NCBI GenBank assembly: GCA_002498455.1
Contig: DAHO01000027.1
Span: 1 to 43,208 of the forward strand
DNA length: 43,208 nt
Direction: 5' to 3'
From: Euryarchaeota archaeon UBA602
GTDB lineage: Archaea; Thermoplasmatota; Poseidoniia; Poseidoniales; Thalassarchaeaceae
Part shown: one piece after another, positions 33,482 through 41,599 of the stretch
How the letters are laid out: each line of letters starts with the position of its first letter
Numbering within the stretch: position 1 is the first letter of the stretch
Notes under the pieces: model-generated
Database searches by the model: none
What the model saw: the letters and a program-made list of their open reading frames with translations, nothing else
Told to the model about the DNA's origin: nothing
Program-made: the position numbers and the translations under genes

Positions 33482-34840
33482 ATGGCGCTTGAGGGCTTGA
33501 AGGCGGGGATCTTCGGTGCCATCGGTCGTCTGAAGGGAAAGCGCAAACTCGATGAAGCCGAAATGAAGGAGTTATCGAAGAGCATTCGACGCGCGCTCCT
33601 GGAAGCTGATTTCAACGTCCGACAATCAAAGGAAATCACTGCCCGACTGGAAGAACGTATGATTGAGGAAGAACCCCTTCCAGGGATAAATCTCCAAACC
33701 CATGCGATGAATATCATCTACACCGAACTGGTCAGATTATTGGGGCCACCTCGGGAAATTCGACCTCATAATCAAACGATTCTAATGGTCGGACTTTACG
33801 GTCAGGGTAAAACCACTACCACGGCGAAGTTAGCGGAATGGTGGCGCCGACGACATGGTGTCAAGGTCGCCGTCATCGAGGCTGACGTTCAGCGACCTGG
33901 GGCTTACGAGCAACTCAAGCAATTGCTCGCCGATTCGTCGGTTGAAGTCTATGGGGAACCTGACAACAAAAATGCCGAAGAAATCGTTCGCAACGGTTTG
34001 TCCAAAGTAGGGAATGCAGATGTCGTCATCGTCGACACTGCAGGGCGAGATCGATTGGACGATGAGTTGCAGGCTGAATTGGAAAGAATCCACAAAGTGG
34101 CCAATGCGACTGAGCGCTTCCTCGTTATCGATGCCCAAGTCGGTCAAGCCGCGGGACCTGTCGCAGCTGGTTTCCATGACTTGGTGGGTGTGTCTGGTGT
34201 CATCGTATCCAAACTAGATGGTACTGCCCGAGGTGGTGGAGCACTTTCTGCTGTTGCAACCACGGGGGCTCCGATTGTCTTTATCGGAGAAGGTGAGAAG
34301 GTTGCAGACCTAGAGAAATTTGAGTCGGACCGATTTATCTCTAGATTACTCGGGATGGGAGACATCCGTGGATTGATTGATATTGCTCCAGAGTCACTTG
34401 ATCAAGAAGAAGCGATGCGATTGACAGAGCGGATGATGTCCGGTCGATTTACATTGAATGACATGTACAAACAAATGGAAATGATGTCAAAAATAGGAAC
34501 CATTGACAAAATTGTCTCGCACTTACCCTCCTCATTTTTCGGTGGACTCGGAGCCATGGATCGAAAACAGAAAGAGGAAATGCAAGGTAATTTGGAGCGA
34601 TTCCGAGTGATTATGGATTCGATGACTGAAGAAGAAAAAAATGAACCCAACATCCTCAAGGCTGAGAGAATCCGTAGAATCGCTCGAGGGTCAGGTGTTA
34701 AGGAAAAGAATGTACGAGAATTGCTCGCTCAATGGAATCGCTCTCGAAAGATGATGAAGGGCATCAAGGGCAATCGAAAACTACGCCGCCAAATGAAGGG
34801 CATGATGAGTGACATGGACGACATGGATATGCCGATGTGA
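33482..34840 (+). CDS. srp54: Signal recognition particle protein SRP54
   Basis: SRP54 binds signal peptides and 7S RNA, and with FtsY delivers ribosomes to the translocon. The 452-residue product has the N domain, the G domain with GLYGQGKTT at 104-112, DTAGRD and SKLDG, and a methionine-rich M domain from about 320 with the RNA-binding stretch ERIRRIARGSG. The end is basic and Met/Asp-rich. A TTG at 33422 would add 20 residues from the hairpin region; ATG 33482 with GAGAGGG seven bases upstream is preferred. trmY follows four bases after the stop. 7S RNA is not in the window. Confidence 0.97.
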   Translation: MALEGLKAGIFGAIGRLKGKRKLDEAEMKELSKSIRRALLEADFNVRQSKEITARLEERMIEEEPLPGINLQTHAMNIIYTELVRLLGPPREIRPHNQTILMVGLYGQGKTTTTAKLAEWWRRRHGVKVAVIEADVQRPGAYEQLKQLLADSSVEVYGEPDNKNAEEIVRNGLSKVGNADVVIVDTAGRDRLDDELQAELERIHKVANATERFLVIDAQVGQAAGPVAAGFHDLVGVSGVIVSKLDGTARGGGALSAVATTGAPIVFIGEGEKVADLEKFESDRFISRLLGMGDIRGLIDIAPESLDQEEAMRLTERMMSGRFTLNDMYKQMEMMSKIGTIDKIVSHLPSSFFGGLGAMDRKQKEEMQGNLERFRVIMDSMTEEEKNEPNILKAERIRRIARGSGVKEKNVRELLAQWNRSRKMMKGIKGNRKLRRQMKGMMSDMDDMDMPM

Positions 34841-34844
34841 GAGC

Positions 34845-35438
34845 ATGTTGCGCAGATTCGCAATCATCGGCCACAGAGCCCCATCTTCTGGAAAAATCAA
34901 TCTGAATGATTTAGCCGGTTCATCGGGACGACTCGATGTTCTTTCACGTGCAGTCAATACAGCCTTGTTTTTATCTCATGGAATTCGAGATGATTCACAA
35001 GTCATCTTACACTTACTCGGAGGACCAGGGCCTGCGAGAAGAATTTTCTTTGAGGGAAAGAATGTACGTGGTTTACATCCAGATGAAAGGGCAATCGCGG
35101 GCCAAATTGGTCGAGCATTAAAGGAGCCTGTGCCTGCAATTGGGCAGAAATCTGAATTGCATTCAGGGTTTTATCACTCCGGAGGCACCCTTGAGCAGAC
35201 CCTTGCAGAATGGCGTAAGGAGGGCGTTTCGACTTTTGTGCTAGATGCTGAAGGCCAGGATATCTCAGAAATCAAAAAAATCCAACGGCCATTGGGATTT
35301 ATCTTATCCGATGACCAACCATTTTCAGAGTCGGATTTGGATTGTATCGATGAAGAACTACGAATCTCCCTCGGAAAACAGTGGTTGCAAGGTCACGCCT
35401 GTATTACAATCATCCATCATGTTTTAGATCAGAGTTGA
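34845..35438 (+). CDS. trmY: tRNA pseudouridine-54 N1-methyltransferase
   Basis: TrmY methylates pseudouridine 54 in the T loop of archaeal tRNA to m1-pseudouridine. The 197-residue product has the SPOUT-like layout: RFAIIGHRAPSSGKINLNDLAGSSGRLD at the start, SQVILHLLGGP, and near the C-terminus RPLGFILSDDQPFSESD, which are the known TrmY features. ATG 34845 is just after the srp54 stop, so the genes are co-transcribed. It overlaps the facing surE by 29 bases, the longest 3' overlap in the window. Its partner pseudouridine synthase is not seen. Confidence 0.93.
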   Translation: MLRRFAIIGHRAPSSGKINLNDLAGSSGRLDVLSRAVNTALFLSHGIRDDSQVILHLLGGPGPARRIFFEGKNVRGLHPDERAIAGQIGRALKEPVPAIGQKSELHSGFYHSGGTLEQTLAEWRKEGVSTFVLDAEGQDISEIKKIQRPLGFILSDDQPFSESDLDCIDEELRISLGKQWLQGHACITIIHHVLDQS

Positions 35439-36366
35439 GCCAGGAAGGATAACCCTCAGCATCTTCTACCAAAGCGGCTTGTAAAATTGAATCAGGGACG
35501 TTTAGTGGATGTGATTGTGGCCAAGTTGCCATCGGTGAAATCACTACTTTTCCTTCCATCAAACTCGAGCAATCGGTACGAGGGAGTGGTTCATCCTCAA
35601 TCGATGCGGCTCCAACAGTAAAGTAGCGTCCATCGTCTGACAATTGAGTCGCACCATGATACCATCGTGCGCCCAACGGCACCGTCTCAATACCTCCTTT
35701 CCATTCTGCTGGTGTATTGAGATTAAGAATCAAGTCACCATTACGGAAAGCACATTTGATTCGTTCTGCTATATCCATTTCAGGTTGGTTCCAATCAATT
35801 TGCTTGCTGCCCCGTGTTCGCAATAAATTTGCAGGCTCATCATCGGCGACTTTCAGTGCACGATCAATCAACTCAAGAATCACAGAAGAACCAATTGAAT
35901 ATTCTTCGTGAGCATAGGTCCCAAGACTCAGCGCAATGGCCGGCAGACCATACAATGCTGCTTCCCTAGCTGCCGATACTGTTCCAGAATGTATCACATC
36001 GATGGAAATATTTGGCCCCCTGTTGATACCCGACACACACAGTTGAGGGCGGACCATAGGTGCCCAATTTTCAAAACCATGAGTGATGGCAACTATGGTA
36101 CAATCGCATGGTGAACCACTCAAACTATAGAGGTAAATTGGTGGACCATTGGGGTCCAAATCGAGTGTTGAGATCAGGTCTTCACGGTTTGTAAATTCGA
36201 GTGGGTTTTTCAATGTGAGTCGCATTCCAGAAGCCGATTGCTCGTGCGAAGGAGCCAGAACGGCCAAGGGGTGTCCTCTTCGGTGCAGAATCTGAATGAG
36301 ATATTGCAAACCTGATGCTTCTATGCCATCATCATTAGTCAAAAACAGCGGTTCTCTCCACGACAT
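35410..36366 (-). CDS. surE: 5'/3'-nucleotidase SurE
   Basis: SurE removes phosphate from nucleoside monophosphates and short polyphosphates. The 318-residue product begins with LFLTNDDGIEASG, giving the metal-binding D12 and D13, and has CVSGINRGPNIS and SGTVSAAREAALYGLPAIALS, both diagnostic. It is longer than the common 250-residue form through its C-terminal part. It starts three bases after the EamA transporter stop, with GAGG upstream, and is the last gene of the run OPT-EamA-SurE. Confidence 0.95.
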   Translation of the reverse strand: MSWREPLFLTNDDGIEASGLQYLIQILHRRGHPLAVLAPSHEQSASGMRLTLKNPLEFTNREDLISTLDLDPNGPPIYLYSLSGSPCDCTIVAITHGFENWAPMVRPQLCVSGINRGPNISIDVIHSGTVSAAREAALYGLPAIALSLGTYAHEEYSIGSSVILELIDRALKVADDEPANLLRTRGSKQIDWNQPEMDIAERIKCAFRNGDLILNLNTPAEWKGGIETVPLGARWYHGATQLSDDGRYFTVGAASIEDEPLPRTDCSSLMEGKVVISPMATWPQSHPLNVPDSILQAALVEDAEGYPSWLNSDLKHDG

Positions 36367-36368
36367 AA

Positions 36369-37331
36369 CTATGCCTCAACGTTCGCGTTTGAATCCTGCA
36401 TTTGATTTAATCTGTGGTTTGTCCCAACAATCGCGAGAGACATTCCGGCAATCATGAATGGTCCCCCAATCCAAGTCCATAGATCTGGAATTGACTCTAC
36501 ACCCAAGAACCATCCGAGAAAACCCCCCAATAGTGGTTCAAACACTACACTGACCGAGATGACCAGTGGAGGTAACCAGCGCAGACTCGCATTAATGCCG
36601 GTGTGCCCGGCCAAACCGGGTCCGATTGCAAGGTATCCAACCAACAAAATCCAAGCCCCATCGGACCAGCCGAGCAATGATGAATCGACAACCGCTAAAT
36701 CGAGTGTTGCCCCCTCAGATACCATGGCGTGTAAACTCAGTTGAATGCTGGCAATTGCAGTCACAGGAAAGGCATAGAGAAACAATGGCATACGCTGTTC
36801 TCCACGCAATATACGTCCGGCTGCGAGATAGCCTACAATTGCAATTGCACCCACGAATGCTGCTGCATCTCCGAGCAATGTGACCTCGCCTGAACCTGCA
36901 TCTTGGACAGCGATTATCGCACCCAAAACCCCCAAAATCGCCCCCCAGATTTCCCAGCGGTGAGGATTCATCCGTAATGCAAACATTCCGGTGACGATAA
37001 TCAGTGGATGCGCGGTCACAAAGAGCAGGCTGTGTGTCAAGGAAGTATGATCAAGAGACCAAACCCAACTGGCAAAATGAATCCAAAGACAAGTACCGGA
37101 GCCAAGAACTATCCAAATCGTCGATTTATGCCAAGTGAATTCAGTTGTCCTCATTTGCCAAACGAACAACGGAAAGAGAACCACTGAAGTGGCTTGCAAG
37201 CGCCAAGATGCACGTAATATGGGGCTAATATCCCCCATCATTTTGAAAATCGCACCTGCGCTTGAAACCGCTAAAACAGCGATACTGAGGATGACCCAAG
37301 CATGAACCGGGGTGGCCCGGGAATCACCCAT
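36369..37331 (-). CDS. EamA/DMT-family transporter
   Basis: A 320-residue inner-membrane protein with about ten helices in two repeated halves, as in the EamA (drug/metabolite) superfamily. The first half has RASWRLQATSVVLFPLF and THSLLFVTAHPLIIVTGMF; the second half begins near GDAAAFVGAIAIVGYLAAGR and contains VVFEPLLGGFLGWFLG. Such carriers export metabolites or amino acids; substrate is unknown. The ATG follows GAGGTGA, which overlaps the OPT stop region, so it is probably coupled to that gene. Confidence 0.9.
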   Translation of the reverse strand: MGDSRATPVHAWVILSIAVLAVSSAGAIFKMMGDISPILRASWRLQATSVVLFPLFVWQMRTTEFTWHKSTIWIVLGSGTCLWIHFASWVWSLDHTSLTHSLLFVTAHPLIIVTGMFALRMNPHRWEIWGAILGVLGAIIAVQDAGSGEVTLLGDAAAFVGAIAIVGYLAAGRILRGEQRMPLFLYAFPVTAIASIQLSLHAMVSEGATLDLAVVDSSLLGWSDGAWILLVGYLAIGPGLAGHTGINASLRWLPPLVISVSVVFEPLLGGFLGWFLGVESIPDLWTWIGGPFMIAGMSLAIVGTNHRLNQMQDSNANVEA

Positions 37332-37340
37332 ATCTTCACC

Positions 37341-39653
37341 TCAGGCATCTGCTGGTTGCTGCCCGAAAATTCCGGCTTTTCGGAAAAGTGTATACAACCC
37401 ACCGAAGATGATTAGGTTGATGATTGTGAATCCAACAAGACGGACAATCCAGTATGCACTGCCAAATATGTCGACGACTGCGGGCAATTCATCCACCACG
37501 GCAAGAACTGCGGCCTCGACACCGAAGAAGGCCTCTCCAGTGAGTGCACCTGCTGCAATCATGAACGTGGTCAAAAGAATGAGAGCACGCTTCTTCTCCG
37601 CTGCAGAGTTGCCCTCCTGCTCACGAATCTTGTCGACTGCCGGATCCAAGCGCTTGGCTTGCCACCAATCACGACCCGCACCACCAATCATCATCGGGAA
37701 GGTGTAAGGAGTTGGCAAGTACATGCCTAAGCCAAATGAGGTCCCCATTCCAGTGACCCATTCGATAAATGCACCAAGCAAAAATCCAATCATAAGAGCT
37801 GAGAGGTTGCCTTGTCCTTCAGCCAACATCACGGTGAATCCAGCGAACGCATTGGCTTGAGGAGCCAACAAATCAATCGTTCCATCTGCGAGCAAATCTG
37901 ACAAGAAAATCGCCATACCAGCGCCTAGGATAGCGCCAGGAACGACGCCCATGATGTTGCCTTTCGAAATGTGATATGGGCGGTTTCCGATATACAGACT
38001 GTTCTTGTAATCAGCAACCACCGTACCCGACATGGAAATTGCACTTCCAAATACAGTTGTCCCGACCAATGCAATTAGAATAGCCTCTTCCTTTGAAAGA
38101 CCGAAGAAATCACCATAATTCAAGAACAAACCTAAGAGCATTAACAGAACGATGAATGAGGTGCCTGAAACCGGCTCAATACCGGTTTCACCCATGACAC
38201 GCACCGCAATTGCTCCGAGTAAGAATGTGGTCAAAATCAACACGGTCGCGAAGACCATGGCCGCGGCAATCGGAAATCCACCCATCCAGAAAATGATGAT
38301 CATTGCGATGAATGAGAAGGCCATGAATAATGGAATGTGATGCAAAGGCCATTCATACCAACCTTTGCCTTCGATGTATTCTTGCCCTTTTTCGCCACCA
38401 AATGCTTTGGCGATGTCACCGAAAATTGACACAAACGTTGGTGCCATCTTGAGTAGACCCAGTAAACCTCCACCGAGGATGGCTCCAATCGCAATCGTAC
38501 GGATGAGAGTCTTGTATGCAATCCATTGCACTGGGCCACCCATTTCCTGAAGTGGAGTGTATTGGGAATTGCCGGTGACTGGATCGATTCCAGTGAAAGT
38601 GGGCACGCTGAAGTAAACCGCCAATGGAATGAGGAAGAACCAAGCGACGAACGAACCGAGATTGACGAGGAAAGCAACGCGCATGCGCATGAACCAACCG
38701 ACTGCAAACAGAGTGGGGCTCAATTCGACACCGAGGAACGTATACGAAAATGGATTGGAGGGGTCGAAGTAGGTGATGCCATTCGCCACTGATTGGCCAT
38801 CCTGCAACTCACTCGGTTGGTGAATCCATCGCTCCGAATAGACGGAGGCCAGTCCCCAGGAATCACCCGATGCACTCACAGCGATTTTGTCGGCGATGGT
38901 CAGATGATCTTTCCAAAACAATGGATAGTCGATGATGAACATGAAACCCATTGTGAGGACCGTCCACAATCCCACGGTTTGGAGACTCTCTTTGGCTGCC
39001 TCTGCGGCACCTGTATTGACATCAGCAGCGATGTCAAGCATCTTCAGTGTCGCTTCAAAACCTGGCATGGGAAGAGGGTCTTCTACGAGCCAAACTCGAC
39101 GGAAGATAATGAAATACATCACACCCAAGAAACCGGCAAACATACTTGCAACAATGCCAATGAAGGCTAACTGGAATACATCGATTCCGGATAGGAGTGG
39201 AGCACCGTTAACGTGGTATTCGGTTTTGAATTGAGAAGATAGTAAGAAAATTGCAGGGAAAGTGAAAATGAATCCTGTCGATGCGTGAGTTGCACCCGTG
39301 GTCGCACTCGTGGAAATATTCACCTCAGAAGGAGACCATTTCAGCGCCATACCGAGAAGATAGGCCACGTACCAAGCTGCGGAGACAGCCAATCCGATTT
39401 TCAATCCGATGTATGCGGTGACACCGCTGAAAACTGAACCAATCAAAATCCCAATCATGATTTTTTTCAGGGACCAGTGGCTGACCTCAAACGATTCTTG
39501 CAGGTTCTTCTCTTCGAAGTATTGTTCCAATAAACCGGTATTCAAGTTGTTGTACATGTCATCGTCAAGCCAAGTCAATGAACCCGATTCGATGGCTGAC
39601 AAACCTTTGGCAGTCAGAGGTTGACGGTAAGCGGACTTGCGAACACCCGACAC
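37341..39653 (-). CDS. OPT-family oligopeptide transporter
   Basis: OPT carriers import oligopeptides or metal-chelate complexes using the proton gradient. The 770-residue product has about 15 membrane helices, the family's opening SVFSGVTAYIGLKIGLAVSA and the late stretch GTVVADYKNSLYIGNRPYH. Length is usual for archaeal and bacterial OPT. The start is GTG at 39653: GGAGGG stands seven bases upstream, and the next ATG would remove 32 residues. Peptide uptake would fit a protein-degrading marine archaeon, but the substrate cannot be read from sequence. Confidence 0.93.
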   Translation of the reverse strand: MSGVRKSAYRQPLTAKGLSAIESGSLTWLDDDMYNNLNTGLLEQYFEEKNLQESFEVSHWSLKKIMIGILIGSVFSGVTAYIGLKIGLAVSAAWYVAYLLGMALKWSPSEVNISTSATTGATHASTGFIFTFPAIFLLSSQFKTEYHVNGAPLLSGIDVFQLAFIGIVASMFAGFLGVMYFIIFRRVWLVEDPLPMPGFEATLKMLDIAADVNTGAAEAAKESLQTVGLWTVLTMGFMFIIDYPLFWKDHLTIADKIAVSASGDSWGLASVYSERWIHQPSELQDGQSVANGITYFDPSNPFSYTFLGVELSPTLFAVGWFMRMRVAFLVNLGSFVAWFFLIPLAVYFSVPTFTGIDPVTGNSQYTPLQEMGGPVQWIAYKTLIRTIAIGAILGGGLLGLLKMAPTFVSIFGDIAKAFGGEKGQEYIEGKGWYEWPLHHIPLFMAFSFIAMIIIFWMGGFPIAAAMVFATVLILTTFLLGAIAVRVMGETGIEPVSGTSFIVLLMLLGLFLNYGDFFGLSKEEAILIALVGTTVFGSAISMSGTVVADYKNSLYIGNRPYHISKGNIMGVVPGAILGAGMAIFLSDLLADGTIDLLAPQANAFAGFTVMLAEGQGNLSALMIGFLLGAFIEWVTGMGTSFGLGMYLPTPYTFPMMIGGAGRDWWQAKRLDPAVDKIREQEGNSAAEKKRALILLTTFMIAAGALTGEAFFGVEAAVLAVVDELPAVVDIFGSAYWIVRLVGFTIINLIIFGGLYTLFRKAGIFGQQPADA

Positions 39654-39660
39654 AATGAAT

Positions 39661-39666
39661 CCCTCC
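39661..39666 (-). promoter_or_regulatory. Shine-Dalgarno site supporting the GTG start of the OPT gene
   Basis: GGAGGG on the minus strand is followed by seven bases and GTG (39653). It decides between this start and the ATG 32 codons downstream. Confidence 0.65.
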
Positions 39667-39721
39667 GGCTACAGGATGACCGTACGGCGCAGGGGTCTTA
39701 GGTTTGTGGGGAGTTGAGTGT

Positions 39722-39738
39722 TCAACCCGTAGGGTTGA
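39722..39738 (-). promoter_or_regulatory. Hairpin with CCCGTAGGG core, third copy
   Basis: TCAACCC-GTA-GGGTTGA is a perfect seven-base-pair stem with a three-base loop. On the minus strand its distal arm contains the stop codon of the GNAT gene, so the last codons (Pro-Thr-Gly-stop) form the hairpin. No T-run follows. The OPT gene begins about 70 bases further on. Confidence 0.5.
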
Positions 39739-40246
39739 GATTCTTCTTTAAACTGTACGAATTAATGTCATATCCCAAACTGCGGTACAGTCCGAGGGCT
39801 GCCTCATTCATTGCATAAACTGACAGTCGGACCTCACTGGCATCTCGCATTTGGCATTCATGCTCACATTGCTTAATCATTGCAGTCGCCACTCCTTTCC
39901 GTCGGGCATGCGGCTCGACCCAAACGTCGGCGATTTCCCAGACCGTCACCGGTGAATCCAAGAGAAATCCATCCGGAGAAATGGTACAGATACCGACAAG
40001 CTCCCCCTCGATTCTAGCAATGATGAGTCGCCCCTGGCGGATTCTAGATTCCAAAAATCGAGTGACTCTGTCGGCATTCATCTGCCCTCTGAGTTCATCA
40101 AGCCCTCCCCGATAGTCGAGAGTTTGTTGATCATTCAATAGTCGCCACCAAGCGGGTTCAATGGCTGAAAAGTCGGAAAAACTGGCCACTGAAATCGACA
40201 ATGGGTTTGCCGTAGTGACCAGATCATCACCTGACTCAGTGATCAC
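39722..40246 (-). CDS. GNAT-family N-acetyltransferase (RimI-like)
   Basis: Transfers an acetyl group from acetyl-CoA to an amine; RimI-like members often act on protein N-termini. The 174-residue product has GRLIIARIEGELVGICTIS (strands 2-4), WEIADVWVEPHARRKGVATAMI with the CoA-binding pyrophosphate loop RRKGVA, and a C-terminal NEAALGLYRSLGY, typical of the fold. The start is probably GTG at 40246, which overlaps the aIF5A stop by 11 bases; the longer reading goes through aIF5A out of frame. Target unknown. Confidence 0.88.
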   Translation of the reverse strand: MITESGDDLVTTANPLSISVASFSDFSAIEPAWWRLLNDQQTLDYRGGLDELRGQMNADRVTRFLESRIRQGRLIIARIEGELVGICTISPDGFLLDSPVTVWEIADVWVEPHARRKGVATAMIKQCEHECQMRDASEVRLSVYAMNEAALGLYRSLGYDINSYSLKKNLNPTG

Positions 40247-40622
40247 GGCTAATCTTGTATCGGCCCATGGCTTCCATCCACAGAATCTCGCCACCTGCAG
40301 CCAGATCCATGCCTTCTTCAACGGGCAGAATCATGGCCTCGTAGGTCTTGTTATCCATGGCATGGACTTCATTACCCTCAATGTGAGTGATAATCGCAGA
40401 GCCCTTCTCAATCATCGGGACATTAATCGAATCCGTGACTGGTGCAACGTGACTTCGCTTTTGCCCGGTGAAAAGATCTACAAGTTCAATTCGTGCCTTT
40501 GCACCACCGTGCTTCCCAGGCTTTGATTTACTCATACCAAGAATCTTGTACGCATTTTCTTCAAGGGCAACGTATCGACCTACTTTCAGAGTTCGAACTT
40601 CTACACGGGTTGTACCTGGCAT
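40236..40622 (-). CDS. eif5a: Translation factor aIF5A
   Basis: aIF5A binds near the ribosomal E site and helps peptide bond formation on stalled ribosomes. The 128-residue product has the hypusine loop SKSKPGKHGGAKARIE with modifiable K37, an SH3-like N-terminal domain and an OB-fold C-terminal domain. No Shine-Dalgarno site precedes ATG 40622, so the mRNA may be leaderless. The deoxyhypusine synthase gene is not in the window. It overlaps the GNAT gene by 11 bases. Confidence 0.97.
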   Translation of the reverse strand: MPGTTRVEVRTLKVGRYVALEENAYKILGMSKSKPGKHGGAKARIELVDLFTGQKRSHVAPVTDSINVPMIEKGSAIITHIEGNEVHAMDNKTYEAMILPVEEGMDLAAGGEILWMEAMGRYKISRDH

Positions 40623-40703
40623 GCTATCATGTGGCTTCCGATGGTCCCGACTTATCAGGGTTCGGGCGTTTGCGGTTAGGATTAGGCGATCTCAATGCTG
40701 CCA

Positions 40704-41552
40704 TCAATATGTGTAGAATCCCTGACCTGTTTTGCGTCCAAGTTTCCCTTCTTCAACCATCTGAATGAGGAGTGGGGCAGGCGCATACTTGTCATCTGCA
40801 AGTCCCGCGTGTAGGACATTCATGATGTGAAGAACGGTGTCGTTCCCAATCAGATCGGAAAGTGCAAGCGGTCCAATGGGATGATTCATCCCTAATTTCA
40901 TGATTCCATCGATGGCCTCTGGTTCTGCGACACCATCTTGCAATGTGAGGATGGCTTCATTGATCATTGGGCACAGAATTCGATTGGATACAAAGCCAGG
41001 TGAGTCGTTACAACACAATGGGATCTTCCCCATTTTCTCACTGGCTTCAATCACGGCATCGGTCACACTCGATTCGGTTTCTGAGCCATTGATAATTTCA
41101 ACCAATTTCATGATGGGTACAGGGTTCATAAAATGCATTCCAATCACTCGATTTGGGCGATTGGTTGCGGATGCAATTTCGTTGATGCTGATGCTACTGG
41201 TGTTGCTGGCAAGAATCGCCCCCTCCTTGCAAATCTCATCAAGTTCTGCAAACGTTGAAAATTTGAGTTCCGGAATTTCAGGAATCGCTTCGACAACCAG
41301 ATCGGCATCAGCTGCCGCTGAACGTTCGGTGGCTCCTGAAATCCTAGAGCGAGCAGCATCAGCATCTGCCTGACTCATTCGCTCTTTCGATACTAATTTC
41401 GACAGTGATTTCTCTATCGTAGCCATGCCCTTGTCAACGAATTCTTGTTTGATGTCTATCATAGTCACTTCATACCCCGCGCAGGCAGCCACTTGGGTAA
41501 TGCCATTGCCCATCTGTCCAGCGCCAAGTACTGCTATCTTCTCGATACTCAT
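40704..41552 (-). CDS. 3-hydroxybutyryl-CoA (3-hydroxyacyl-CoA) dehydrogenase
   Basis: Interconverts 3-hydroxyacyl-CoA and 3-oxoacyl-CoA with NAD(P). The 282-residue product has the Rossmann motif GAGQMG at 10-15, the substrate stretch ASNTSSISINEIA, GMHFMNPVPIMKLVE with the catalytic His, NDSPGFVSNR, and the C-terminal helical domain ending GRKTGQGFYTY. Length is that of stand-alone enzymes, not the multifunctional fusion. It may serve beta-oxidation or CoA-ester synthesis; no other gene of the pathway is nearby. A palindrome abuts its start codon. Confidence 0.95.
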   Translation of the reverse strand: MSIEKIAVLGAGQMGNGITQVAACAGYEVTMIDIKQEFVDKGMATIEKSLSKLVSKERMSQADADAARSRISGATERSAAADADLVVEAIPEIPELKFSTFAELDEICKEGAILASNTSSISINEIASATNRPNRVIGMHFMNPVPIMKLVEIINGSETESSVTDAVIEASEKMGKIPLCCNDSPGFVSNRILCPMINEAILTLQDGVAEPEAIDGIMKLGMNHPIGPLALSDLIGNDTVLHIMNVLHAGLADDKYAPAPLLIQMVEEGKLGRKTGQGFYTY

Positions 41553-41573
41553 GAATCGGTTCGAACCAGATTC
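41553..41573 (-). promoter_or_regulatory. Near-perfect inverted repeat directly before the dehydrogenase start
   Basis: GAATC-GGTTCGAACC-a-GATTC: a ten-base palindrome (41558-41567) flanked by pairing arms with one unpaired base. It ends right against the ATG at 41552. It could be an operator for a dimeric regulator or an mRNA hairpin. It resembles a tRNA T-loop by chance only, since no tRNA folds around it. Confidence 0.4.
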
Positions 41574-41599
41574 AATTGATTACCCCTTGGGCGGATGGA

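Noticed and set aside
41553..41575. GGTTCGAACC looks like a tRNA T-loop, possible tRNA fragment or attachment site
   Set aside because: The neighbouring bases do not form a T-stem, and no acceptor, D or anticodon arm is present.
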